Assembly (NCBI GenBank): GCA_001801085.1
Contig: MGWR01000070.1
Span: forward strand, 1 to 64,000
Direction of reading: 5' to 3'
DNA length: 64,000 nucleotides
From: Gallionellales bacterium GWA2_60_142
Lineage (GTDB): Bacteria; Pseudomonadota; Gammaproteobacteria; Burkholderiales; Gallionellaceae
Every line of letters begins with the position of its first letter. Positions within the stretch are counted from its first letter, which is position 1. The notes beneath the pieces are model-generated. The model was not told where the DNA came from and made no database searches. It saw only the letters and a list, made by a program, of their open reading frames with translations. The position numbers and the translations under genes were made by a program. Positions 54,672 through 62,311 of this stretch are shown piece by piece.

Positions 54672-57197
54672 CTACGCTTGCGGGTGCTGGGTCTCGATCT
54701 GAACCAGCGGTTCATTCTCGACGTACACCTCGCGCTGGCGCGTGCGGCGGCGGTTTACCGGCTGGTTGCCGGCCGGAGCCGCTTCCGTAATGGCGCTGAA
54801 TTTGTTCGGATCGGTTTCGATCTGAACCAGGCCGTCGCTACCGGGTGCCGTCGCGACGGGTGCGGCGACCGCAACAGGCTGTGGCGCTGCAACTGACTTT
54901 GGCTTAGCCGCTGGAGTTGGCGGCACATAGTTTGCCGGATAAGCGATGTACTCGGTCGGTTTCAGCGGCGGCACGTAGCCTGCGGGATAAGCGACATACT
55001 CGGTCGGTTTGGATCTTACCGGAGCGGCAGGTGCAGCCTGCTCGCCGCCCGTTTCCGTAGTCATCACCTCGCCGCCCGTTTCCGTAGTCATCACCTCGCC
55101 GTTCGGAGCGCCATTTTCACGGCGTTCGCGTTCGCGGCGGCCTCCGCGGCGACCGCGACGGCGGCTACCCTCACGCGCCCCCTCTTCCGACTGCTCGGCG
55201 GCGGGAGCGGTGACCCGGGATTCCTGCACCGGCTTTTCGGTTTCTGCGGCCGGAGCTACACGCGGCGGGCGCGGTTGCTTCGGTGGACGCGGCTCGCGCT
55301 CGCCTTGCGGCTGACGCGGCTCCTGCTGCTTGGCCTCGGACTGAGCCGATTTCTCGCCTCGCTCGCGGCGGCCTTCGCCTCGCTCGTTGCGATCGCCGCG
55401 GTCGCGGCGCTTGCCACCTTCGCGCTCGCCTCGCTCTGCACGGTCACCGCGTTCACGACGCTGGCGCGACTTGCCTGTTGCAGACTTCGCCTTGGGCTTT
55501 TCTTCTTCCGCGCCCAGCGACTTGAACCAGCCGATGATCTTGCCGAGCAGCGAGGGACCTTGTGCCTTTGGCTCTTCCACCTTCACCGGCGCCGGTTGTG
55601 CCGGCGTGATGCCCTGCACCACCGCTGTGGCGCGCACGGCCTTCTGTTGCTCCTGCGCCGGGGTCAGCGGCTTGTCTTCCGCCGGCTTTTCCACCAACTT
55701 GTAACTGGCTTGCATCACCTCGGCGGTCATATCGTCGTGACGCAGGCGGTTGATGCTGTAGTTCGGCGTTTCCAGATGCGGATTCGGGATCAGCGTGACG
55801 CTGACGCGCAGACGCGATTCGATGCGATGGATTTCGGCGCGCTTCTCGTTCAGCAGGAAAGTCGCAACATCCACCGGCACCTGCGCGTGGATCGCGACGC
55901 TGCTGTCCTTCATCGCCTCTTCCTGGAGGATGCGCAGAATGTGCAGTGCGGAGGACTCGGTGCCGCGGATGTGGCCGATGCCGCTGCAACGCGGGCAGGC
56001 GATGTAGTTGCTCTCGCCCAGACTGGGTTGCAGGCGCTGGCGCGAAAGCTCCAGCAGGCCGAAGCGCGAGATCTTCGCGGTCTGCACGCGGGCGCGGTCG
56101 TAGCGCAGCGAGTCGCGCAGGCGATCTTCCACCGCACGCTGGTTCTTGCTCGACTCCATGTCGATGAAGTCGATCACGATCAGGCCGCCCAAGTCGCGCA
56201 GACGCAACTGGCGGGCGATCTCTTCGGCCGCTTCGAGGTTGGTGTTGAACGCGGTCGATTCGATGTCCGCACCCTTGGTGGAACGCGCCGAGTTGATGTC
56301 AATGGAGGTCAGCGCTTCGGTGTGGTCGATCACGATTGCGCCGCCGGAAGGCAGACGCACTTCGCGCGCATGGGCGGACTCGATCTGGTGTTCGATCTGG
56401 AAGCGCGAGAACAACGGCACATCATCTACGTAGCGCTTGATGCGATCAACGTTATCCGGCATCACCGTGCTCATGAACGCCAGCGCCTGCTGATAGATAT
56501 CCTCGGTGTCGATCAGGATCTCGCCGATCTCAGGGTTGAAGTAGTCGCGGATCGCGCGCACTACCAGACTGCCTTCCAGATAGATCAGCGACGGCGCCTT
56601 TTCGGCGGAGGCTGCGCCTTCGATCGCATCCCACAGCTGATTCAGGTAGTTAAGGTCCCACTGCAACTCTTCTTCGCTGCGGCCGATACCGGCGGTGCGG
56701 GCGATGATGCTCATCCCTTGCGGAACATCGATATGCGACAGCACTTCGCGCAGTTCGTTGCGCTCTTCGCCCTCGATGCGGCGCGACACGCCTCCGCCGT
56801 TCGGGTTGTTCGGCATCAGCACGATGTAGCGGCCAGCCAGACTGATATAGGTGGTCAGCGCCGCGCCCTTGTTGCCGCGCTCGTCCTTCTCGACCTGCAC
56901 CAGCAGTTCCTGGCCTTCGCGCAATGCTTCCTTGATACTGGGGCGGCTGCCGCAACCAGGCAGGTAATACTGGGGAGAGACTTCCTTGAAGGGGAGGAAA
57001 CCGTGGCGACTGCCGCCGTATTCGACGAAACAGGCCTCGAGGCTGGGCTCGATGCGGGTGATGACTGCCTTGTAGATGTTGCTCTTGCGTTGCTCTTTGC
57101 CGGCGGTTTCAATGTCGAGGTCGATCAGTTTCTGACCATCGACAATGGCGACGCGGAGTTCTTCCGGCTGCGTCGCATTGAATAGCATGCGTTTCAT
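54672..57197 (-). CDS. rne: Ribonuclease E
   Basis: 841 residues. Catalytic half (1-500): S1 domain, 5' sensor, DNase I-like (IDINSARSTKGAD; GLIVIDFIDM) and the Zn-link CPRCSG. Followed by an amphipathic membrane-anchor helix (GPSLLGKIIGWFKSLG, about 560), a long Arg/Glu-rich disordered scaffold and a C-terminal end (VNRRRTRQREVYVENEPLVQIETQ). ATG 57197 with GGGAGACAAT upstream. Two perfect 9-residue copies (EVMTTETGG) and two YP-motif copies (KPTEYxAYPAxYVPP) lie near the end. The main mRNA-decay endonuclease and degradosome platform; a long 5' leader would fit known autoregulation. Confidence 0.97.
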   Translation of the reverse strand: MKRMLFNATQPEELRVAIVDGQKLIDLDIETAGKEQRKSNIYKAVITRIEPSLEACFVEYGGSRHGFLPFKEVSPQYYLPGCGSRPSIKEALREGQELLVQVEKDERGNKGAALTTYISLAGRYIVLMPNNPNGGGVSRRIEGEERNELREVLSHIDVPQGMSIIARTAGIGRSEEELQWDLNYLNQLWDAIEGAASAEKAPSLIYLEGSLVVRAIRDYFNPEIGEILIDTEDIYQQALAFMSTVMPDNVDRIKRYVDDVPLFSRFQIEHQIESAHAREVRLPSGGAIVIDHTEALTSIDINSARSTKGADIESTAFNTNLEAAEEIARQLRLRDLGGLIVIDFIDMESSKNQRAVEDRLRDSLRYDRARVQTAKISRFGLLELSRQRLQPSLGESNYIACPRCSGIGHIRGTESSALHILRILQEEAMKDSSVAIHAQVPVDVATFLLNEKRAEIHRIESRLRVSVTLIPNPHLETPNYSINRLRHDDMTAEVMQASYKLVEKPAEDKPLTPAQEQQKAVRATAVVQGITPAQPAPVKVEEPKAQGPSLLGKIIGWFKSLGAEEEKPKAKSATGKSRQRRERGDRAERGEREGGKRRDRGDRNERGEGRRERGEKSAQSEAKQQEPRQPQGEREPRPPKQPRPPRVAPAAETEKPVQESRVTAPAAEQSEEGAREGSRRRGRRGGRRERERRENGAPNGEVMTTETGGEVMTTETGGEQAAPAAPVRSKPTEYVAYPAGYVPPLKPTEYIAYPANYVPPTPAAKPKSVAAPQPVAVAAPVATAPGSDGLVQIETDPNKFSAITEAAPAGNQPVNRRRTRQREVYVENEPLVQIETQHPQA
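55044..55097. repeat. 27-bp perfect tandem duplication inside rne
   Basis: Two identical 27-bp copies at 55044-55070 and 55071-55097, encoding the doubled EVMTTETGG segment in the disordered tail. In-frame length suggests replication slippage. Confidence 0.9.
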
Positions 57198-57553
57198 TTT
57201 TTATTGTCTCCCGCGCTCTGACACGGGCGAGACCAAGCTACACGCGGTCAGGCGTGCGAGAGGAGCAATCGTGCAAACAGTGTCGGCTTGTGCGTACGTT
57301 TGGTCAAAATCGGTTCTCTGTCGTTAGCTTGTCTTTAATTGTTCTGGGTAACGCGGCCAATGGCGCGTCACGAAAAATCCACAGGTGCTTTGAGCGCGTA
57401 TTTCAATTACCATCACTGCTTGATTTCCGGTGAGTGACATTAACCGGGCGGGCGGCTGCTTCGTAGGCGGCTTGACTGCCTGCCTCATATGCGACGGGGA
57501 ATTTCCACCCGTTTTTACAAAGGCGCACACGCGAGCGACGAAGTATATTCAAA
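57198..57553. other. rne / rluC divergent intergenic region, long rne leader
   Basis: 356 bp without a protein gene. It must hold the rne promoter and leader on the minus strand and the rluC promoter on the plus strand. RNase E mRNAs in proteobacteria often have a long leader that senses RNase E levels; a comparable structure here is possible but I could not fold it reliably. Confidence 0.4.
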
Positions 57554-58513
57554 ATGAATGGTTTAAGCAAAGAATCTGTCACCTTTCTGGAAGTGGACGA
57601 ATCCGGCGAGACGCAGCGCATCGACAACTTCCTGTTCCGCCACCTGAAAGGCGTGCCGAAGAGCCATGTCTACCGCATTTTGCGCGGCGGCGAGGTGCGG
57701 GTGAACAAGAAACGGGTGGATCAGACCTATCGTTTGAAACTGGGCGACCTGCTGCGCATCCCGCCTATTCGCGTCGCGGAGAAGCCCGAAGCCGAGTTCG
57801 TCCCGGCGGCGGAATTTCCCATCCTTTATGAAGATGACGCGCTGCTGGCGATCAACAAGCCGTCGGGAACGGCGGTGCATGGCGGCAGCGGGGTCAGCTT
57901 CGGAGTCATCGAACAGCTACGCCGCGCAAGACCCCAAGCCAAATTTCTCGAACTGGTGCACCGGCTCGACCGCGAGACCTCGGGCGTGCTGCTGGTGGCG
58001 AAGAAGCGTTCCGCACTGACCGGGCTGCACGAGATCATGCGCGAGGGCAACAGCGACAAGCGCTATTACGCGCTGGTGCTGGGTCAGTGGAAGAACGCGC
58101 GGCAGCATGTCAAGCTGCCGCTGTACAAGTTCGACACCCCGCAGGGCGAAAAACGCGTAATGGTGCGCGAAGATGGCCAGCAGGCCCACACCATTTTCAG
58201 CCTGCAAAAAAGCTGGGGACCACAAAATAATGGAACTGGATTCAGCCTGCTCGAAGCGGAGCTCAAAACCGGGCGCACCCACCAGATCCGCGTACACTTG
58301 TCGCACCTCGGTTTTCCAATCGCGGGCGACGATAAGTACGGCGACTTTGCGCGCAACAGGCAGCTAATTAAACAAGGACTTAAGCGCATGTTTTTGCATG
58401 CGCATTCAATCTCGTTCAATCATCCCCTGACCGGCGAACCGTTACAGATTACCGCGCCGCTGCCGCAGGAACTGGCGGGCTTCATCGCACGGCTGGATGC
58501 CGGTGCGGCGTAG
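57554..58513 (+). CDS. rluC: 23S rRNA pseudouridine synthase RluC
   Basis: 319 residues. N-terminal S4 RNA-binding domain (RIDNFLFRHLKGVPKSHVYRILRGGEVRVNKKR), then the pseudouridine synthase core: VHRLDRETSGVLLVAKK (catalytic Asp) and LKTGRTHQIRVHLSHLGFPIAGDDKYG. Modifies U955, U2504 and U2580 in E. coli. Divergent from rne, an arrangement conserved in many proteobacteria. Confidence 0.94.
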   Translation: MNGLSKESVTFLEVDESGETQRIDNFLFRHLKGVPKSHVYRILRGGEVRVNKKRVDQTYRLKLGDLLRIPPIRVAEKPEAEFVPAAEFPILYEDDALLAINKPSGTAVHGGSGVSFGVIEQLRRARPQAKFLELVHRLDRETSGVLLVAKKRSALTGLHEIMREGNSDKRYYALVLGQWKNARQHVKLPLYKFDTPQGEKRVMVREDGQQAHTIFSLQKSWGPQNNGTGFSLLEAELKTGRTHQIRVHLSHLGFPIAGDDKYGDFARNRQLIKQGLKRMFLHAHSISFNHPLTGEPLQITAPLPQELAGFIARLDAGAA

Positions 58514-58616
58514 TCTTGGCGATCCGCATAGATAGAGACAAGAAGAGCGCGCTGCGCAATATTACCGTTTTGGTTTATCCTTGGCTCCCCTGCCATCGGC
58601 GCAGTTCGCACAAGAT

Positions 58617-59915
58617 ATGAATAGCATAGATCCCCTCACCGGATTTCTGAATCGGTTCGGCTGTATTCAAACCGCCATGATGCTGGTGGCCAATTCGACG
58701 ACAGACGCAAAACCGCTGGCCGTAATCTGGGTTGACCTTGATCGCTTCAAGCAGATCAACGAATCGTTCGGCCAGCTTGGCGGCGACGAGGTGATAGGCA
58801 ACCTCGGGATGCGCTTCCGCAACCGGGTGAGCGGACGCGCCGAACTTGCCAGAATGGGGGGCGACGAATTTGTGTTCATGATGCCGAACTGCGGTCGCGA
58901 GTACGCACAGCAGTTGGCGAAAGAGCTTGCCAGTACAGTCGAGGAGCCGCTCGCCATCGGCAGCCTGACGTTACGCCCGACCGCGAGCATCGGCATCGCG
59001 ATCCACGAACCCGGCGAAGACTCGCTTACCCTGCTCGACCGCGCCGACCGCGCGATGTTCGCGGCCAAGAACAAGGGCGGGAACAGCATCGTTTGCTCCG
59101 GCGAAGAGCCGATTCCGGGACGTCTCGGAATCACCCTCGCGCGCGAGGAGCTGGCTATCGAGAACAGTCTGCATACGGCGCTGGAGACCGGCGGCATCAG
59201 CCTGCACTACCAGCCTATCATCCGCGCGGACGGAAGCATTGAGGCCGCCGAGGCGCTGATGCGCTGCTCGGTCGATGGCGAAAACATCTCGCCCGGCAAA
59301 TTCATCCCTGTCGCCGAAAAGACCGGTCTGGTAATTCGTCTCGGCGAATGGAGTCTGCTGCAAGGGGCGATGCATGCGCGCCTGCTGCAGGATGCCGGCT
59401 ATTGCACCAAGGTTGCGATCAACGTCTCGCGCGCTCAACTAGTCTCGCCGAAATTCACCCAGGCGCTGCATGCTGCGCTGGTCTGCTCCAACGTCAAGCC
59501 CGAACTGGTGGAGCTGGAACTGACCGAGTCTCTGTTCATGGATATTTCCGACACCGTCCAGAAAAATTTGAAGAACGCCATCGCTGCAGGCGTCGGATTG
59601 GCCATCGATGATTTTGGCACCGGCTATTCCTGTCTGGCCAACCTGAAGGATATCCCGGCCCGGAAACTCAAGCTGGATCGCGCCTTTGTCACTGTGCTGC
59701 CCGAAGACAAACGCGCTCTGGCGGTCGTCAGGGCAATGACCCAACTCGGTCACGAACTGGGCATGACCATCGTCGCCGAAGGCTGCGAAACGAAGGATCA
59801 GATTGACGCCCTGCTCGATGCCGGTGTCGACGCCATCCAGGGATTTTATTACGCCAGACCCATGCCGGAGGAGAAGCTGCTCCCTTGGCTGCAAGCAAGG
59901 AACACAACAAAATGA
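58617..59915 (+). CDS. GGDEF-EAL cyclic-di-GMP protein
   Basis: 432 residues from ATG 58617; an in-frame TTG 36 nt upstream would extend it. The diguanylate cyclase domain starts almost at once (DPLTGFLNRFG; MGGDEFVFM intact) and an EAL phosphodiesterase domain follows from about 190 (EALMR, ELTESLFM, IDDFGTGYS, KLDRAFV, EGCET intact). Both catalytic motifs look functional. No sensor domain precedes them, so control may come from the coupled HDOD protein, whose start overlaps this stop. Confidence 0.93.
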   Translation: MNSIDPLTGFLNRFGCIQTAMMLVANSTTDAKPLAVIWVDLDRFKQINESFGQLGGDEVIGNLGMRFRNRVSGRAELARMGGDEFVFMMPNCGREYAQQLAKELASTVEEPLAIGSLTLRPTASIGIAIHEPGEDSLTLLDRADRAMFAAKNKGGNSIVCSGEEPIPGRLGITLAREELAIENSLHTALETGGISLHYQPIIRADGSIEAAEALMRCSVDGENISPGKFIPVAEKTGLVIRLGEWSLLQGAMHARLLQDAGYCTKVAINVSRAQLVSPKFTQALHAALVCSNVKPELVELELTESLFMDISDTVQKNLKNAIAAGVGLAIDDFGTGYSCLANLKDIPARKLKLDRAFVTVLPEDKRALAVVRAMTQLGHELGMTIVAEGCETKDQIDALLDAGVDAIQGFYYARPMPEEKLLPWLQARNTTK

Positions 59916-60790
59916 ATGCCGCCCAGCAAGACTCTCCCCCGACGGATGTTGACAACCTGTTCGAACGGTCCATCATTGACGTAGGCATCCCGCCCTGCCC
60001 GGTGATACTGGATCGTTTCATGGCCGAGGCGAACAAGGATGAGCCGGACTACACTCGCCTGGCCGGTATTATCAGCAGCGACGTCGGCATCTCGGCTGGC
60101 CTGATCAAGACCGCCAATTCGCCGTATTTCGGCCTGCGCCAGCGCGTTCGATCCGTCAACGAAGCGCTCACGGTTCTGGGTCTTAAACCGGCCAGCCGCG
60201 CCGTGGCAGGCATCATCCTGCGTAACTCCTTCCCGAACGTGCCGAATCTGGAGCGCTTCTGGGATGCCTCGGCTCGCATCGCCCACCTCTCTGGCTGGCT
60301 GGCCCAGAATCTCGATATCCGCGGCCTGCGTGCCGAGGACGCCTACACCTACGGCCTGTTCCGTGACTGCGGCATCCCTGTCCTGCTGGGACGTTTCCCG
60401 AACTATGCAGCGGTGCTGGACGAAGCCAACCGGGATGCCGAGCACAGTTTCACCGAGGTCGAAGAGACCGCCATACCGACCAACCATGCGATGGTTGGCT
60501 GCATACTGGCGCAGAGCTGGTGGCTACCGGAAGAGATATGTCTTGCCATCCGCAACCATCATGACCTCGCGGCGATTGAGTCGGTCAACTCCACCCTGCC
60601 GATGCTGAGCCGCCGGCTGATTGCGACGGCCCAGCTTGCCGAACACATCGTGCAGCAGCAACTCGGCCTGAGTCTGACCCAGGAATGGCCGAAGCTGGGG
60701 GCTGCCTGCCTGCAAGTCCTGGATATCGGCGCGACTCAGCTCGACACGCTATATATCGATGCGGCGCCAGCCGCGAACGCGACCGAATAA
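59912..60790 (+). CDS. HDOD-domain signalling protein
   Basis: 292 residues; HDOD fold (PPCPVILDRFMAEANKDEPDYTRLAGIISSDVGISAGLIKTANSPYFGLRQRVRSVNEALTVLG shape, shown here by residues 30-95). HD residues are degenerate, as is typical, so it is unlikely to be a phosphohydrolase. ATG 59912 overlaps the GGDEF-EAL stop, implying they work together. Terminator follows. Confidence 0.9.
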   Translation: MNAAQQDSPPTDVDNLFERSIIDVGIPPCPVILDRFMAEANKDEPDYTRLAGIISSDVGISAGLIKTANSPYFGLRQRVRSVNEALTVLGLKPASRAVAGIILRNSFPNVPNLERFWDASARIAHLSGWLAQNLDIRGLRAEDAYTYGLFRDCGIPVLLGRFPNYAAVLDEANRDAEHSFTEVEETAIPTNHAMVGCILAQSWWLPEEICLAIRNHHDLAAIESVNSTLPMLSRRLIATAQLAEHIVQQQLGLSLTQEWPKLGAACLQVLDIGATQLDTLYIDAAPAANATE

Positions 60791-60799
60791 TGCCCAAAG

Positions 60800-60825
60800 A
60801 AAAAGGCACGTAACCGTGCCTTTTT
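60800..60825. terminator. Rho-independent terminator (bidirectional)
   Basis: AAAAAGGCACG / CGTGCCTTTTT with loop TAAC, between the HDOD gene (plus) and the glycine-zipper gene (minus). Confidence 0.93.
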
Positions 60826-60846
60826 CGCATACCTGCAACGCAATAA

Positions 60847-61191
60847 TCAGTCTTTTTTATCGTGGCTATGCTTCTTGTGCTTGTCATGATCGCGGTGCTT
60901 GCCGTGGTCGTGGTGATCGAGATCCTCGTCATCGTCGTTCACGCGCTGCACTTGCACCACCTTGGCCGGTGCCGCCTGTGCGGCGGGAGCAGTATTGCTG
61001 CTACCTACTGCCGCGCCGGTCGCACCGCCGATGGCAGCCCCCAGGATCGCGCCGTTCTGGCCGCCTACGTTGTATCCAACAGCCGCCCCCGCCGCCCCGC
61101 CTATCGCACCTCCGACGACGGCGCCACTATCAACCGCATAGGCATTGATGCTGGCAGTAAGGAATAGGGCCATCGCTAATTGTTTTTTCAT
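60847..61191 (-). CDS. Glycine-zipper protein with His/Asp-rich tail
   Basis: 114 residues. Signal peptide (MKKQLAMALFLTASINAYA), a glycine-zipper core of GxxxG repeats (GAVVGGAIGGAAGAAVGYNVGG, GAIGGATGAAVG) and a C-terminal tail of His, Asp and Lys (HHDHGKHRDHDKHKKHSHDKK-type). The zipper suggests membrane insertion or a small pore; the tail suggests metal binding. Function unknown. ATG 61191. Confidence 0.8.
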   Translation of the reverse strand: MKKQLAMALFLTASINAYAVDSGAVVGGAIGGAAGAAVGYNVGGQNGAILGAAIGGATGAAVGSSNTAPAAQAAPAKVVQVQRVNDDDEDLDHHDHGKHRDHDKHKKHSHDKKD

Positions 61192-61516
61192 GTTTTCTCC
61201 GTAACAAATGTATGGATGTTGCGCCGTTTAGTATGCTCCGATGCAGTTTAAGTTCCTCACGTGCATGGCAAGCCCTTTGATGATCGAACTTGCCATGCTC
61301 TCCCTCTCCTCAATCCTCTGAGTGAAACAACTAGCCAATCGACTAAGCTGCATAAAACCGCAGCCAAGTCGCTGGTTATCCCGCAAGCGGGGAGAGCGCA
61401 GCGAGGGGGGCGAAGCCAGGCGAACGAATCGCTACGCGAGTTTCAAGTTAACTGAATTTGTCGGCAATCCGGGGCGCATGATATTCTCGGACTCCGAGAA
61501 AGTCATCCCATAACCC
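61192..61516. other. Intergenic, map upstream region with inverted repeats
   Basis: 325 bp with no convincing gene. Contains a perfect 10-bp inverted repeat (61263-61272 / 61289-61298), and a 7-bp inverted repeat TTCTCGG/CCGAGAA (61484-61490 / 61494-61500) near the map start. Candidate promoter TTGTCG (61458-61463), 18-nt spacer, TATTCT (61482-61487). Confidence 0.45.
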
Positions 61517-62311
61517 ATGTCCGTTTCCATCAAGACCCCGCAAGAAATCGAAAAGATGCGCATCGCCGGCCGCCTGACCAGCGAGGTGCTCGATTACATC
61601 ACCCCGTTCGTCAAGGCCGGCGTGACCACCAACGAGCTGGACCGGCTCTGCCACGACTATATCGTCAACGTCCAGCAAGGCATACCCGCGCCGCTGAACT
61701 ATGCGCCGGGTGGACATACGCCCTACCCCAAGTCGATCTGCGCCTCGATCAACCACCAGATCTGCCACGGCATACCGAGCGATAAGGTTCTGAAGAACGG
61801 CGATATCGTCAACCTCGATGTCACCGTGATCAAGGACGGCTACCACGGCGACAGCAGCCGGATGTACATGGTCGGCGAACCGTCGATCCAGGCCAGACGC
61901 CTGTGCGAGACCACCTGGCTGGCGCTGTGGCGCGGCATCCGCGTAGTCAGGCCGGGCGCATATCTGGGCGACATCGGTCACGCGATCCAGAGCTTTGTCG
62001 AGCCGCTGGGCTACAGCGTGGTGCGCGAATTCTGCGGCCACGGCATCGGCAACCGCTTCCACGAGGAACCGCAGGTGCTGCACTACGGCCGTCCCAAGAC
62101 CGGCATCAAACTCGAAGCCGGCATGACCTTCACCATTGAGCCGATGATCAACGCCGGCAAGAAGGACATCAAGCAACTGGGCGACGGCTGGACTGTGGTC
62201 ACCAAAGATCACAGCCTGTCGGCGCAATACGAGCACACGATACTCGTCACCGAATCCGGCTACGAAGTGCTGACCGTTTCCGATGGTTGCCCGCCCCCGC
62301 CTTCCGTCTGA
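61517..62311 (+). CDS. map: Methionine aminopeptidase
   Basis: 264 residues. Type I MAP: metal ligands in VNLDVTVIKDGYHGDSS (two Asp), FCGHGIGNRFHE (His), FTIEPMI (Glu) and EHTILVT. Removes the initiator Met. Start ATG 61517. The 3' end overlaps the glnD start by 29 bp, as expected for adjacent translation-coupled genes. Confidence 0.97.
   Translation: MSVSIKTPQEIEKMRIAGRLTSEVLDYITPFVKAGVTTNELDRLCHDYIVNVQQGIPAPLNYAPGGHTPYPKSICASINHQICHGIPSDKVLKNGDIVNLDVTVIKDGYHGDSSRMYMVGEPSIQARRLCETTWLALWRGIRVVRPGAYLGDIGHAIQSFVEPLGYSVVREFCGHGIGNRFHEEPQVLHYGRPKTGIKLEAGMTFTIEPMINAGKKDIKQLGDGWTVVTKDHSLSAQYEHTILVTESGYEVLTVSDGCPPPPSV

Noticed and set aside
55275..57185. 636-codon plus-strand open frame across rne
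   Set aside because: Antisense shadow of rne, low-complexity Leu/Ala/Val composition with no domain.
61261..61513. Two small open frames upstream of map
   Set aside because: No ribosome site, no domain, overlapping inverted repeats and low-complexity DNA.
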